Shown here piece after piece: positions 13,409 through 26,031 of a stretch of 64,000 bases of DNA (its first letter is position 1; each line of letters opens with the position of its first letter). A program made the position numbers and the translations under genes. This DNA is from Oscheius onirici. Taxonomy: Eukaryota; Nematoda; Chromadorea; Rhabditida; Rhabditidae. Below the pieces are notes generated by a model. That model was not told the DNA's origin, made no database searches, and worked only from the letters and a program-made list of their open reading frames with translations. The stretch lies in contig OW051471.1 in assembly GCA_932521025.1 (NCBI GenBank), forward strand, positions 1,984,001 to 2,048,000. Reading direction: 5' to 3'.

Positions 13409-13733
13409 TATACTTGGGCACCGAGTCGGCTCGAGCCTGACGGTTTTTTGCGATTTTTTCCAAATCTGATTCAATTTTCTCGTTTTTTGTTCCGGACATT
13501 CGTTACTGCTTTGTTGACTTCTAGCAAACAAGAAATTGGAATTCAAATTAGTAATTTTCGAGAAAAATGGAAAAGCTCAGCGGCTCGAGCCGGTACATTT
13601 TCCATTTTTCTCGAAAATTACTAATTTAAATTCCAATTTCTTGTTTGCTAGAATTCAACAAAGCAATAAGCAATGTCTGGAACAAAAATCGAGAAAATTG
13701 AATCAGATTTGGAGAAAATCGCAAAAAAACCTT
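13409..13733. mobile_element. MITE of the TATACTTGGG family, right end truncated
   Basis: The left terminus TATACTTGGGCACCGAG followed by GGCTCGAGCC, ACGGTTTTTTGCGATTTT and a CAAATCTGATTCAATTTTC block matches the intact copy at 50763-50982. The right side reaches TTGGAGAAAATCGCAAAAAA and then stops short of the terminus. An additional internal fold-back is centred near 13580. Confidence 0.7.
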
Positions 13734-13790
13734 TTTTTTGCAACATAGACAAATTAGAAAGTAAGTAACAATCAATCGGCCTCTATTTGA

Positions 13791-14237
13791 AGGGACAGTC
13801 TCATTATAACCAGATTGGAATATTCTAGAAGACCCGCGCATTCAAACCTCAAACACCTCAATTATTGAATTTCCGTGTTTTACTCGTTCTATGCTTATTT
13901 TTTCGGCTTCTACTTGTTTTTAATCGATTTATCGTCAAAATTTACCCCTAAAACAAGTGGTGGAACGCTAAAAATGGTGGAAAAAATGAAAAAATAGACA
14001 AAAAATCACTTTTTGGCGTAAAATACGTTATTTCCGCATATCCGTCATTTTTCCACCAATTTTAGCGTCCCACTACTCATTTTAGGGGTAATTTTTGACG
14101 AGAAATCGATTAGAAACAAATAAAAATTGAAAATAGTAGTGGAGAACGAGAAAAACGCCAAAATGAAATTTGTCGTGGGTCCCGCCACGCAGTTGATTTC
14201 CCCTGCTCACACGTTCACTCACAATGAGACTGTCCCT
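13791..14237. mobile_element. Fold-back element with AGGGACAGTCTCATT termini
   Basis: Perfect 15-bp terminal inverted repeats (AGGGACAGTCTCATT, AATGAGACTGTCCCT) enclose a large internal inverted repeat, about 13890-14160, with arms containing CATTTTTAGCG-type and ACCCCTAAAA blocks. No clear target duplication. A related inner sequence occurs at about 61310-61440. Confidence 0.65.
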
Positions 14238-15889
14238 TTAATTAAGCAGGGAAACATTTTTGTAGAAAAAAATTAAAAGAAAAATAGTACTGACAAAGAG
14301 TAGTGGAAAACACCCACTACTCTCGCTCAAAATAAAGACATGCGATGGAGCAAAACAAGAGATTTAACTGGTAGCAATAGACAGATGGTACTAGCTGGTT
14401 GGATCCAAAGAGAAGGGCCAGCCGTTTATGACAGTCCGATGATTGATAGGCTCCGGGACCCCAGTCAGCCCAGTACGTATGGTCTGGGTGCGGGAAAGGG
14501 GAAAGAAAGAGGCGAGGAGGCGGGGCCGCATCTGAAGAAGGACCAGCTGTGGAGGTGTTTATTTGGCCATTTTGGAGAGGAAAAGATTTTACGCGGGGAT
14601 GTAAAAGCGAGGGAATGGGGATCGGAGGATATAGACTGTATAGGGAGAGGGACAGGGATTGTAAGATGTTTCACAACTTACATAAAGAGCAGAGCTATGT
14701 TTCAGTCGCAATCACTTCTGACGACAACTTCTTACGATTTTCCTCCCAAACAACTTGTCTAATTCGAAACTTTCAGGATCTAGAATCAGTCTAGACGGTA
14801 AACAACTTCTTGAAACGCTTGTTTTTATGAACCAAGAAAATAGAGCATGACTCAGAAGTTTTCAAATTCCAAGAGAATTACAGTGCAGGAGGAAGCTTCA
14901 GAGACAGAGAGACAGGGACCAGCTTGAACTGTTCCATAACTAAGAGCCAATTTGTTCCATGTTTCACCACTTGTATAAATATGCTATCTTCTGTTGCAAT
15001 CGCTTGTGCTTCGCGTTGTTATCCCAAACAATTTGTCTATTTTCAACAGTTGGGTACCGGAGTTCTTTACAGAACGTCAAAGGGAAAGTATGGAGAGTAC
15101 AGACATTTGAACAAATGATACAGCAGACGGTTGGTCGAGAGTGTAGACACTGTAGAAGCTAGAAGAAGGCTTGAATGTGTTGCCTTACAATAAGTTTTGT
15201 TCCAAAACCAATCAATCCTTCCCCTTTTTCTTCTCTTCTCATCTCCCGTCCGATTTGTTAGCCCATTGGAATCTTTCTCTCTCTCCCGTCTCTAATGCAA
15301 TTGTCTTCCAGAGACTTTGAGATAACGAGTCTCCCTCAGGTCCAAATCATTTGGACTACCCGCCCTCCTCACAAAAGAGGGTGGTAATACGAGTGTCTCC
15401 ACTTCTCGGCTTTTATTTGCATACTGTCAGGCTGCTAATTGTGGTTGGGAACAGTGAAGGGCAGAGGCGGCCCCTTTGGTCCCGGGGTCAGCTGAGATAA
15501 GGGAGGCTAAGAAGGTTGCTGTCTCCCGCACTGGGACAGGGATAGCCAACAGATTGATTCGGATTCGGTAATTGGACTGGGGAGAACATAAGAGATGGGA
15601 TAATTGACAGTTGGGTAATTGGGGAGAGGTGAGTAGTAGTGCTTATTTGCGAAAGTGATTACAGGTTACTCTGTATCTTGGAATTGTTTCCAAGGGAGAG
15701 AATCTGATTTTTTTCTAGACAAGATTCCAGATCCTAAAAGCTTTGAATTAGGCTAGTTGTTTGAGAAAAAGCTTATTGAAACATGCGTACAGTGCTGCAG
15801 AAAGATACCGTCTTACTTACAGAAACAGTGGGACATTTGAAGTTTTCTCCTCTAGTTAAATCGCATTTCTCAGATATTCTCTCACTTTT
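14238..15889. other. Intergenic, no supported gene
   Basis: A 140-codon plus-strand ORF starts at 14340 but has no domain, no homologue I recognise and no splice context. Two diverged copies of a GTTTCAC..CAAACAACTTGTCT unit lie near 14668 and 14957. Confidence 0.4.
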
Positions 15890-18120
15890 GCCTAGACTTG
15901 TCCTGCACTCTATCCACTTCTGCTTTGTACTCTTGCCCTGTACTTCGTCCAACTCTGAATGCATTCTTTCCTCTAGACATTCCCTACAGTACCTTTACTC
16001 TAACCTCATACTCTTTTCTTACGTGTCTTACTGGCAAAGGCTGGACAACCCTGTCCCCTAGGCTTCGGAAATAGTCGAATCAGTGTCTGGGAGAAAACTG
16101 AATTCTGTAGCAGAAGTCGGCACTTGAGTGCTAAGAGAGATTGATACGTACTTATAGAAATTGTAAAACACTTTAACATTTCTGTCTGGATGTTCTATAC
16201 ATCGGACTTTTTTGTCCAGTAGTGCCGTGCTGTTGACTCATACTCTCAGTCCTGTACTCTTGACCAGTATTCTGCCCTGTTCAGTTCTCGCTGTCTTTCA
16301 AACAGTCAAAAACAACAGTATAATCTACTGTACTAGTACTCTGTCCAGTTCTGTTTGGTGCCCAGTTACTCTGCTCATTACAGTTCTGTATTCCCTTCCT
16401 GTCTCTCAAAATTTGACTCTCTGTACCCACAAAATTCCAACTTGTCTCCAACCTCGCTCAATTTCCCATGACCTCCAGCAGCCTCGCGCGTCAACGCGTT
16501 TTTTGCCTACAAGAATTCAATCTCGCAATTGGCAGCAGCTGTCCAAAGGTCAGGCTAATTTTCACCCCCGTTAGCTACAAGGTTATTTTTCCCTTCGCTG
16601 CTTCAAACTATACATCCATTCATTTTCTTTCACGAGAATCTTTTCGAATCGAGTGTGTCTGAAATTTCAGCTGAATGAGAGAATTCCCCCCTCCCGCCCA
16701 AATTCGGCTAATTATCTTCTCGCTAATCTCTGCTGCTCAATCTAGCCGGACCCTCGCTAAAACCGACACATTTGTCACCGAATTCCATAACAGCCCATAG
16801 ACAAACATCCCATGAGACGAGCAATTGCGTAATCGCGAAGGCAACCCGAGATAGAGAAGATGGACAACCGCTGTCACAATTTCAATTGGCCCGAAAAGAA
16901 GAGAACCGTTTTGGAAGTAAACAATAATAAGGGATGTCTGGAAGAAGAAGAGGGGAAGAATACAAAATAAGAGAAGACAGACGAGAGAATAGAACAATAT
17001 CAGTCTGAGTATGAGTCGAGAGTACAGAGTATGAAACTGTACATAGAGTACGTATGAACAGAACTGAGAGTACAGGGAATTGAAATTAAATGAGAGTAAA
17101 GAGTAGTGAATAGAACCAAGAGTATAGGACACTGAACAGAAAAGAGGGTACAGAGTACTTTAGAGAAATGAGAGTATAGACTACTGAACTGAACAAAGAG
17201 TACAGGTTATTGAATTGAACTGAGAGTACAGAGCATTGAAAAGATCCGAGGGTACAGTATAGTACTGGTCCGCTTCAAGTAAGAAAGTATGTACAGTAAG
17301 AGCCAGGAGTACGGAGCAGAACTAGAGACATGTGACAACTAGGTAGCACTTTTTCAAATTCTCATGGAAATATGGATAGATGATGAAACATTCCAGAGAG
17401 ATCAGAACTGATATCAAGACTACGGAAAAGTACTGGAAATCTAATGAGAACAACCAAAGAAACAAGCTTATTGGCAACAATGGATAGACTGTAACTGAAA
17501 AGTAAATGATCAGACTGAGACTGAAAAGACTACATGGTCTGAAACGGTGCTGTACTGTTTTTGAAAACTACTGGAGTAAAGAGAAAGAGTACAGAATTGG
17601 TAGAATTAGGACCGAAGGTGACGCGTACAACATGTAAGGGGCTGATTCGAGTGCAAGAGTACAAGACAAAACGGAAGGTCTGGGTGAGAGACTCACATTG
17701 AGTAGAGAGTAGAGACTGTTGAACAGGAGCAAGAGTACATACACTGAACAGAGAGTGCAGAATATTGAACCGAACTGTAAGCACAGACTGAGAGTACAGG
17801 ATATTGAATAGACTGGACACAACTACGCCAGGACTAACTATTGTTCCATTTCTCTTGAAAATATGTAGATACGATAAAACATTTCAGAAAGAGTACATAA
17901 CGGAATTGAAGCGACTAAGAGTCAAAAGTACAGAGCAAATACGGTCTCAGTACCAACCAATTCACCTGAAAAGTAGCTGCGAAAAACATTGTCTGAATTC
18001 CATTTTCTGTACTGTGTGGCAGTTTCTAGTATACCGTACCAAAAGAGGGAAGAGACACCGGATCAGGAGTGCAGTTTTGGTACAGAATCGGGGAACGACT
18101 GAACACTGATCCGACCTGTA
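15890..18120. repeat. Dispersed degenerate array of GAGTACAG/CTGTACTC motifs
   Basis: Between about 15890 and 16450 the plus strand repeats CTGTACTCTTGAC-like motifs. From about 16980 to 17950 it carries the reverse complement, for example CTGAACTGAGAGTACAGAG, every 30-40 bp. The array thus changes strand near 16.7 kb. ORFs inside it are rich in repeat-encoded residues and are not called. Confidence 0.6.
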
Positions 18121-18256
18121 CAGTAGGAGAGGATAGAGAGGGTATGTAAAAATCAACTGAAGCGACTCTACCAATTCTGTATAAGAGACCACGATGAAAC
18201 ATAGTCTGTCTCAAAAAGCACACTTTTCAAAAATTTATTTCCATCTCTGTTTCCTC

Positions 18257-18503
18257 CTATCCCTGATTAACAAGCCAGAAGGCAGCACAGATCTCGAAGC
18301 AGAAAAACCTGGACCAGCTGAAAGAATTACTAGAATTCTGTACCGAAAATGACTCACGTATCCCAGTTGTTTTTGCAATCTTGAACGCAGTCCCAGTATC
18401 CCAGAGGCTTCTCGTCTCCGTCTTCCAGGAAGTTTTCTGGGGCGAGAGAGACGACGGTCGAGAAGATGAGGAAGAGAAGAAGGAGGTTATAGACGGTCAA
18501 CAT
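18257..18503 (-). CDS. Small secreted-looking protein with twin CX3C motifs
   Basis: Two exons, 18503-18358 and 18317-18257, joined in phase (146 + 61 nt) give 68 residues. The donor is GATAC|GTGAGT and the acceptor TTCTTTCAG|CTGG. Residues 1-20 (MLTVYNLLLLFLIFSTVVSL) look like a signal peptide. The mature part has exactly four cysteines, at 39, 43, 55 and 59, as CX3C-X11-CX3C in an aromatic-rich context (YWDCVQDC, FFCFEIC). Twin CX3C motifs usually staple a helical hairpin with two disulfides; small Tim chaperones use the same spacing but lack a signal peptide. An AATAAA polyadenylation signal follows at about 18235. A possible trans-splice acceptor (AAATCTTCAG) lies 24 nt before the ATG. 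No family is recognised; expression is untested. Confidence 0.6.
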
Positions 18504-19105
18504 GGCTGTCCAGTTGGTAGAGACTGAAGATTTGGAGGTCTTTTATTGGGCAGCCTAGACAGTTGTCTGATTTGTAGTCAGTGCAGAAGATCAGACGTTG
18601 CAAGAGGGAGTGGGGACTGTGTGCAGAATTGAATCATGGGGAACAGAGAATATTTGGGAGATCTGGTCCTGTGACTCTCAGTAGGACTACACTATCTCAT
18701 CTCACCGGGAACAAGAAAGAGGCAGATACTGCCTGCAGGATACTGTAATTTCTGGCAAAGCCACAATAATTCACAAAAGGTAAAATACCGTATCGGAAAT
18801 TTTCGCGAGACTCCGAAAGCTGGGAAAAGGTTTCGATTGATATGTTCCGGAACCAAACGTAACTACATCAACACAAAATATCGGATCCTTATAGAAAGAG
18901 TGCAACAACTTTTTTTCGCCATCTATTTCAAGCCAGAACTGTCAGGGTGGTGAAACCAAAAATTGTAAGGAACTCACTTCTGCGTTTAGTTTTTAGAATA
19001 AACAAATTTTGAAAAGTAGAGAGGACACCAACTATCTACGACGGCTGTCTTCTAGTGATACGGCTTGAACTAGCCATGAAAGAGGAAGAGGATAACGTGT
19101 GTAAA
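18504..19105. other. Intergenic, nothing recognised
   Basis: Upstream of the small peptide gene. An AATAAAAG box lies about 40 nt before its ATG; the rest is AT-rich without repeats or coding signals that I can support. Confidence 0.35.
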
Positions 19106-19215
19106 GTAAAAAATAAAGCTTCTCCCTGTCAACACCAGAGTTCCAACGAATCCTCTGAGAGACAAGCAACGGAGGTCAATCTGGGAGGCCAGATCGTGTG
19201 AAGCGTTTATGTTCC
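19106..19215 (-). mobile_element. SINE 3'-module fragment (diverged)
   Basis: Has the same order of blocks as the 3' half of the SINE at 51211-51480 on its minus strand: a TAAAGTAAA-type tail, CCCTGTCAAC, CAGAGTTCCAACG and TCTGGGAGGCCAGA. No tRNA head is present. Confidence 0.4.
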
Positions 19216-19659
19216 GAAGTTGCCCAACCTGAACCACGGAACGCCTTTATGTATGTAGAGAGATCTATTTGTGAAAAAGATCATCAGTTCCTTACTGAAA
19301 ATATTGATACCATTCTGCTTGTACAGATTGAGTGTAACCTTTTTAGAGTCTAGCCTGCTTTCTGTACTCCCAACTCACTCCATTTGTCTGTCCCAGCTTC
19401 CAATCATTGGACATTCTCTGCATAACATCGGCTCATCCCAGACCGATCCTCTGCTCCTCACCCAAAGAAATCTGATCATCTGTACTGAATACCAATCAGA
19501 TGGCTGTCTAGTCATGGGTCTGAGAACCGTCACTGTTAAGAACTGTTTCAGTGTGCATAGAGGGAGAAGCTTTCGAACATGTATCGTTAGTGAATTTGTA
19601 AAAAGTTTCGAATATAAATAGACTAAAACTGATTTCCGTAGGTTCATACTGACTCTCCT

Positions 19660-19750
19660 TCCTATTCAGTAGGTAAAGTAAAGATAAAGTTTTCCCCATA
19701 ATCAACGTTTAGCAAGCTCTTGCGTGAAGGTCTAATCTGAGGGGCCAGAG
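19660..19750 (-). mobile_element. SINE 3'-end fragment
   Basis: The blocks GATAAAGTTTTCCCC, ATAATCAACG and GGTCTAATCTGAGGGGCCAG match the tail of the intact SINE copies at 51211-51480 and 61472-61741. 5' truncated; lies on the minus strand. Confidence 0.7.
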
Positions 19751-22669
19751 AAAGTTCAGTAGATATCTTTCGCGCTTTTCTCTCCCGAAACGTACAATTT
19801 TCAGAAAGTTTTGTGCTTTAGGTGAGGAAAAGTAGTACTGGGCAATGTAATCAGTAGCCGCGTGCCCTTTCCATCGAAACGATAAAAACTTCTTAAATTT
19901 GGGACAGCTTCTATTGCTTCTGAACAACCTGTGTTACAAAAAGATTTGGAGCTTTTTTGTAGCTTCAATATAGGGCACGATTTGCAGTTTTGAAGACTTA
20001 CAATGAGAGGAGTTTTTGTTCGTTTTTGTAAACCTTTTTTGCTTCACTATGCGTATAAGAATACAAAGGCTCTGATGAAAGCAGTCGGCGTCGAGGTTGA
20101 ATCTCCTATCAAAAACAAGGCTAAAAACAGCGCCTCCCCTAATTTATGTCCCTCTCTCCCCTATCACGCACAGTCAGCTAGCGCGCCCATAATTTATCCC
20201 AAGCTAACGGGTGGCCTGAGTTATGGCTTGACTGTCTCTGATTTGTGGACAAGGTCATGTTTTGGAGAGGGGGACTAGCTGGAGGTCTAGCCAATAAGTT
20301 CTAGATAGGGATCTTTTCCAATGGAATCTGATCAGAATTGGGAAATCGTCATGAGATTGCTCTCTTTGGGGAGTCATCCGGACTAGTGACTCATACCCAG
20401 ATGCCTCTTGTTTTGGTAGAGAGAACGGAGATTTTCGAAGGGAACTGAGCAATTTCTAGTAGAATGGGGTAAGATCCAATAGGGTATTGTAACTGTCTCT
20501 ATCACTGTATCGTACTGTCACTCCCACTCTGTTACTGTGCCTCTTCCTATCAATGTTATTGTCTCTCCCTTCCTACTGTTCCTGTACTCTCGGCTATTAT
20601 TTTTCCTGTCTGACTGGATCTGAAAGTCCCTGTCTCTTGACTCTCTCCAATTCCTTCTTGGCTGATCACATCCTTTGACTCTCATGTCTGAACAGCCTCA
20701 ACCAACCAAGACTGGTCTTGTTTTTTGTTCAACCCGCCTTCGGTTCTAGACTGCCTGACTCTCTCTGACTACTCCTCTTACAGTTACTGCTTCTCCCTCC
20801 CTCTATCTAAAGGAATGTTCTTTTCTACAGCTCATTTCTTTTCATACCGAACTGCTCAGCAGACTGTTTAAAATATTAGTTGGTCTTTGAACAGCAGAAC
20901 TCCAAAGGGATCTTTCTATTCTTCGGTCAGCTGGTTTAGTGAGAGATCTTCTTCGACAAGGAGCCTCCTCTTGGCTATCTCTGTACTCCGGCTCATACTA
21001 TAGTACTAGTCCTCTACCTTGACTCTCAAATGACGCTATGTCTTCTCTTGGATTTCGGCTAAAAACAGTGAATTTGTGATGAAACTCATTTATTTTCCGT
21101 CTCTAAAACCTACCTTTCATTTTCTCCTTCTTATTTCTTTTTATTTTGCCAGAAACTTCGCAAATTCGACGTTTCTGGAATTCTGAAAGTACTGTACTTT
21201 CAGTTTCTCACTGAATAACCAGTTTTTCTGAAAGTTAGGCAGAAAACTCGGTACAAGAATAACAACTTTATTGATTAGATGACAGAGAACATTGAGGGAA
21301 AGAGAACATGGTCAATGTGAACAAGACAGAAAAATTGCCAAAAGGAGAGGAAGAGATTCCTTAAAGGAGAGACGAGATTGCCGTGTGGAGAGAATGAGAG
21401 GGAGACAATCAGAAGGAGGGGTGTCTGAAAAGGTACAATTTGTGCATTAGAATATAGCCTAGACAAATTTTATTGGATACCATACAAAAGGGCCTTCCTT
21501 TTTTTGCTTCAAAATGGGCTCAAGTAAGCCAGGAACCAGTTGTGGACGCTTTTTTTACTCGATACAGATTCATTTTGTTCTATTTTTCGCGGATTTGCTT
21601 TGCCAACTTTCTCAACCCAATTGACTCGTTTATAGAGCCATTTTTTATTTTAAAATAGGGTCAAAAAAGAAAGAAATAGTAGGTCTGGAAGCTTCTTGTA
21701 CCCTCCCTCTATTTTTTAAACTGATATGCTTCAAAAAGTCTTCAAATAGACAGAAAGCTTTTGTTAATCAATATCAGGAAGTCATTCATAGAAACTAGTT
21801 TAGCATGTTTTTCTAGTCTAAAATAAGGGTTTTTGATTCCAGAACAAACAATGAAAGGAATCTCGAACTTCTATATGGATTGTTGGATAAAAAGAGAGCA
21901 TTACCGTAACTCATTTGATCGGAATAACGTAGGATACTCAGTCAAGTTTTCTGGGCAAAATAACTGCACTCTTTTAATTGAAAAAAAAATCACAGAATTT
22001 CAGTTTTTCCTTTAAAGCTCAAGCTGTGCCGAAATGCTTCAAAATCAGTTTAAATAGGCAGCAAATCTCAAAAGCTTGATTCGTTCATGCCAGCCGGAAG
22101 TTGACAAAATTAATCTATTGATGCCGTGTTGCAAAATTAGCGACTATGATCCTTGGTGGTTTTGGCCTGAAAGTTAGCAAAAACAAGGTCACAAAACGAG
22201 ATATGCCAGGTAATTTTACAATTTCGAAATTACCAGCTAATTTGCATACAATTGCGAACGGACAACACGTACCCACTATTACAACGTTTTACATTATTTT
22301 AGGAGGCAATTCTAGCGAATTTCTCAATACAATTCTTTTGGGGACCCTTACAATCATTTTTTTGGTTCTAAATTTGTGAAAATCCCATTCCCAGAGACCA
22401 CAATACGGTCTCGTTCCAAAAAAAAAATATCTTTTTTCTCTAAATTCTGACAACATCTCGAACTTTCTTACAATTAGCTCAATCTACGACAATGTCGAGC
22501 TCAAAAAGTTACGTACAACGACCCAAAAAAAAAGATTCCTAGTTCTAAATGCTAAAAATGTACAATTTTTGCACAAAATCTTCGAGAAAATGATGAAAAT
22601 CGGAGGAAAAAAAGAAGCTGAAAATGCAAGAACTTACTTTTAAGATATCGGCTTTTTCAAAGAGCGAAT
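19751..22669. other. Intergenic, no supported gene
   Basis: Contains pyrimidine-rich low-complexity sequence (CTGTCTCT, GACTCTC motifs) at about 20480-21030. Remaining ORFs are short and lack splice partners. The 3' side is probably downstream sequence of the CPSF6 gene. Confidence 0.4.
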
Positions 22670-25600
22670 TTAGTAGCGTCGACTGCGACTGTGGCGAGGT
22701 GGAGAGCGGGAACGGGAGTCGGAACGGCTGCGATGACGACGTTTTCGGTCGCGACTGCGGCTGCGACTTCGGCGCGGATAGGAACGACTGCCACGGGTTC
22801 CGTAGCCGCTCTTGTCGATCTGGCGAAGGCAGTCCTGAAAAAGAGAGTTAGAAATAGTAGAAAATGGCAGTTTTTAGCCGTATTCTTTTGCAGCCCTCAA
22901 CCTTATTTTCAAACTGTTTGTTTCAAACTGAGTGTAAATACAAGAGCTGCCGAAGATGTCAGTTTTAGCTTGTCTTGGACTAAAAAAAACAGAACTTTGA
23001 CTAGACGAGTCAGTTCGTGAGCAGTCATTTTAAACCGTGGCATAAGGCTCGACTGCTGCCTGAACGACCTGAGTTCGATTCCGCGTTAATCGTCCTCAAA
23101 TAGAAATAGAATACGTATACGGTAGCTAGTCTCCACTGTTCCATTTCTATCTCTTTTTTCAATTTTCTTGTAACGTGTGCCTCATACTGTCCGGTCTCTT
23201 CTCTGTAGCCCAGTCTCTCGTATTCTGTGTGGTACAGGCTGTGCAAGTCTCTCTCAGTCGTGCTACCATATTCCAGTGCTCCAGCTAATCCAACTGTCTC
23301 TCTTTCTGTTCCGCTACTCCAATATGGAGCCTATTCCACTCATTTTTGTACATTATCATTTGTACTTCGGAACCCGCTAAAATCAGGCGTTTTCTTGCCC
23401 TTTTTTCAAATCTCCTAGAAAAAAAAGAGAAAAACCCACATCGAGTTGAACAACGAGCAGCCTGCAGCGGTCATCATGCGCCACTCGGCTCGATTTGATG
23501 AGATTCATGGCCGTCTGAAGCGTCTCCACAGCTGCCTTGACATCTCCCGCATGCGCGTCCGAGATGGCCCTCTGGATGGCCGAACTGCTCACCGTCCTGT
23601 TTCTGTTCATAATTTCCTCAAATTCCGCTTCGGAATAACCGGCACCCATTGGGAAAATGTTCGGATTTACGTGAGCTCCGGGCGGCGGCAAGCCCATGCC
23701 GGGACGAAGACCACCCATCAGTGGCTGTGGCTGGACCGAGTAGACGCCGGGAGGTCTGGAAATGAGGGGAATTAGAGAAATTTATAAAACAAAAATTGAA
23801 AAACCCCGTATTTTTCATTTTTCTTCTCTATCGTTTTCTTCTCTAATTTCTACTTTTTCTTTATAGATTCAGCTGCAGTAGCCCCTCTTAAAGCCAAAAA
23901 GTCTATTTTTCCTGGTTTCTACAGTTTTACGTATCTTCCAGCGCAATTGCACTACGTTTTTAGTCGTAAAGTTCATTTTAGAAAAAAAAACCCAGTTTTC
24001 CATAGTAACCAGCTTTTTTCTTGTTAATAGTGTGCTGTTCTTCACAATCAAATTTATTCGCAATTTATAGTGGATATTGTTAACTGGAAAATACAAATGT
24101 TTCGAGAAGTTCATAAATGTGAAGCTGAATACAGGATTCTGTTATATCGAAGACTTATTTTCGACTAAAGAATTATTTACAGTTACCATATTGTGAACAA
24201 TATCCTATTGTAAGACTTTCAGTTCCTAAAAGCACCTTACAAATCCGGACAGATTCAGTGTTTTTCGGGTTGAAGAAATGCTCGTACACTTTCAAAAGTG
24301 GAGTGCATTTCAATGTTCTTTATTCTTGTGTGGACTCAACAAAAAAAGAGTAAAAAGTAGCTAGAAAATTCTCCCATTTTAGTGGTTTTTGTAAGGGCTT
24401 CATAAACTACGGAATTTTTGTTTTATCAAGCTTTTTTAAACCATCCAAAGATATCTTTAATAATTTGTTGACTATGTTGTATTCTAACAAAAATAACGAC
24501 AACACCTTACCTGACATTAATATTGCCCATCAGAGGCTGCGGAACTGCCGTCGGCATCGTCTGCATCAGCGGTCTCGGCTGTCCAATAGCCTGCATTCCA
24601 ATCGGAGCCCCTGGCACGCCGGGCGGGGCAATCGGCTGTCCCATCAGAGGCTGCATCTGGGCCGGCTGTCCGTTGATCATCAGCGGCAAAGGAGCTCGGC
24701 TCATTAGGGGCTGAAAAATGGTTATTTTTGAGTTTTTCCCTGTTATGGTGACCACAACCGACATGGTCTAACATTTGTGGCTTTTCTTATTTTTTAGATA
24801 TATGTGACTAGGGGTGAAAAGCCAAAAAAATACTAAAAAGATCCAACCTGAGGACCCGGAGGCGGTCCCGACCGCATCATCAGAGGCTGTGGAGCCGGTC
24901 CGGCTCCGATCCTGATAGTACCCATATTCAGGCAATTTTCTTCCTTCTTCTTCTGGTCCGGACGAGTCTGCGTCTTGGCAGCAGCGTCTTCCAACTTGGC
25001 CAGACTCTGCTTCGTGTAGGCCAGGGCAGCCGGCTTGGCGCCGTGAATGGCACGATTTCCGATCTGTTCCATGACCGTTTTCAGGGCTGAAATGGGGTTT
25101 TGGGAACGTTTTTGAGTTAAAACGTGAGAAAAAGTAAAACTCACAAGCCTCTGCAGAGAAACTGCAGAGAGCGAAGCCCTTGCTCTGTCCGTTGATCCTA
25201 TTTTCAAAGAACTTGATGTCGAGAATGTCCTGCACGCCGAGAGCGGCAATATTCACGTGCAGATCGGCATCCGTAGTCCACCAGGTCAGATTTCCGATGT
25301 AGCAGTTGTACCTGCAAGATTGTTTGTTAATTTTATCCAAAAATTGGAAAAAAAAACGAGCCTGACCAATTAAAACAACAAGGCCAAACATTTGTGGCGG
25401 CCTAACTTTTGTCTAAGTGTGGCTGGCACAATCGACGTGGCCTAACATTTGTAGCGACCACAACAAAAAAAACCCACTTTCCAGTATGCGAGCTGCTAGA
25501 AGCACTGGCAGCCGTCATGGTCGGCGTACTTTCGCCCGAATGCTGCTGCTGGATGTAGGTCTGCTGAACGAGCTGCGGCAGTCCGCTGCTTTTTCTTCTA

Positions 25601-26031
25601 TTCTGCAAGTTTATATTTGTTTGAAAAATAGTTGAAAAACCTACATCGTCAGAAATGTTGAGACTGGGAGCCACGGCCTCGTCGTACAGATCGACATCGT
25701 CGTCTTGGGCACTTTCGCGACGCTCGGCCACGATCATGGAGGGACTTTTGCTGAAAAATAGGTTAATTTTTGTGAATATGGGCATGAAAATTGTTTCAGA
25801 TAGAAAATCATGAAAAACAGGGCTATGGAGTATTTTGGTCAAACAGCTTGTCTTTTTTATCAAAAATTCTTGAAACATTTATGACAAATATGAGTACAAA
25901 AAAAAGACTCACGCTTCTCCCAGAAGCTCCTCCTCGTTAATCTCCTGTTTGACCTCCCCTCCTGTCAAGTCACCTCCCTCGTGCGCACCGTCCAGAAGTT
26001 CCTGCTCGGCTGCATGATCCATTTCTGTCAT
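22670..26031 (-). CDS. CPSF6: CPSF6-like subunit of cleavage factor Im (RRM + Pro-rich + RS domain)
   Basis: Eight exons: 26031-25913, 25750-25645, 25602-25478, 25311-25145, 25086-24848, 24710-24511, 23755-23440, 22834-22670; 1437 nt, 478 residues. The RRM (about 117-195) contains Y-IGNLTWWTT and KFFENRINGQSKGFAL, diagnostic of the CPSF6/7 family. Then comes a proline/glycine region with six PLM motifs, a conserved YSEAEFEEIMNRNRTVSSSA helix block, and a C-terminal SR-rich tail (SRSRSRDRKRR, PPRHSRSRRY). CFIm binds UGUA upstream of poly(A) sites together with CFIm25, and acts in the nucleus. The ATG is preceded by acceptor TTTTGCAG. Shorter than the human protein because the proline-rich region is shorter. 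CPSF6 rather than CPSF7 is a best guess. Confidence 0.93.
23033..23096 (+). other. tRNA-like sequence with Pol III box motifs (pseudogene or SINE head)
   Basis: GTGGCATAAGGC resembles an A box and GAGTTCGATTCCGC a B box, about 35 nt apart, inside a CPSF6 intron. A full cloverleaf acceptor stem is not convincing, so it is treated as a decayed tRNA or SINE head. Confidence 0.35.

Noticed and set aside
12896-13546. 216-residue minus-strand ORF
   Set aside because: It overlaps a MITE terminal repeat and transposon debris, has no recognisable domain, and its start lies in repeat sequence.
14340-14762. 140-residue plus-strand ORF in intergenic DNA
   Set aside because: No domain, no splice context, no supporting signals; composition is like the surrounding low-complexity DNA.
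19271-19621. 116-residue plus-strand ORF with a hydrophobic start
   Set aside because: It lies in pyrimidine-rich degenerate sequence next to SINE fragments, with no acceptor near the ATG and no family resemblance.
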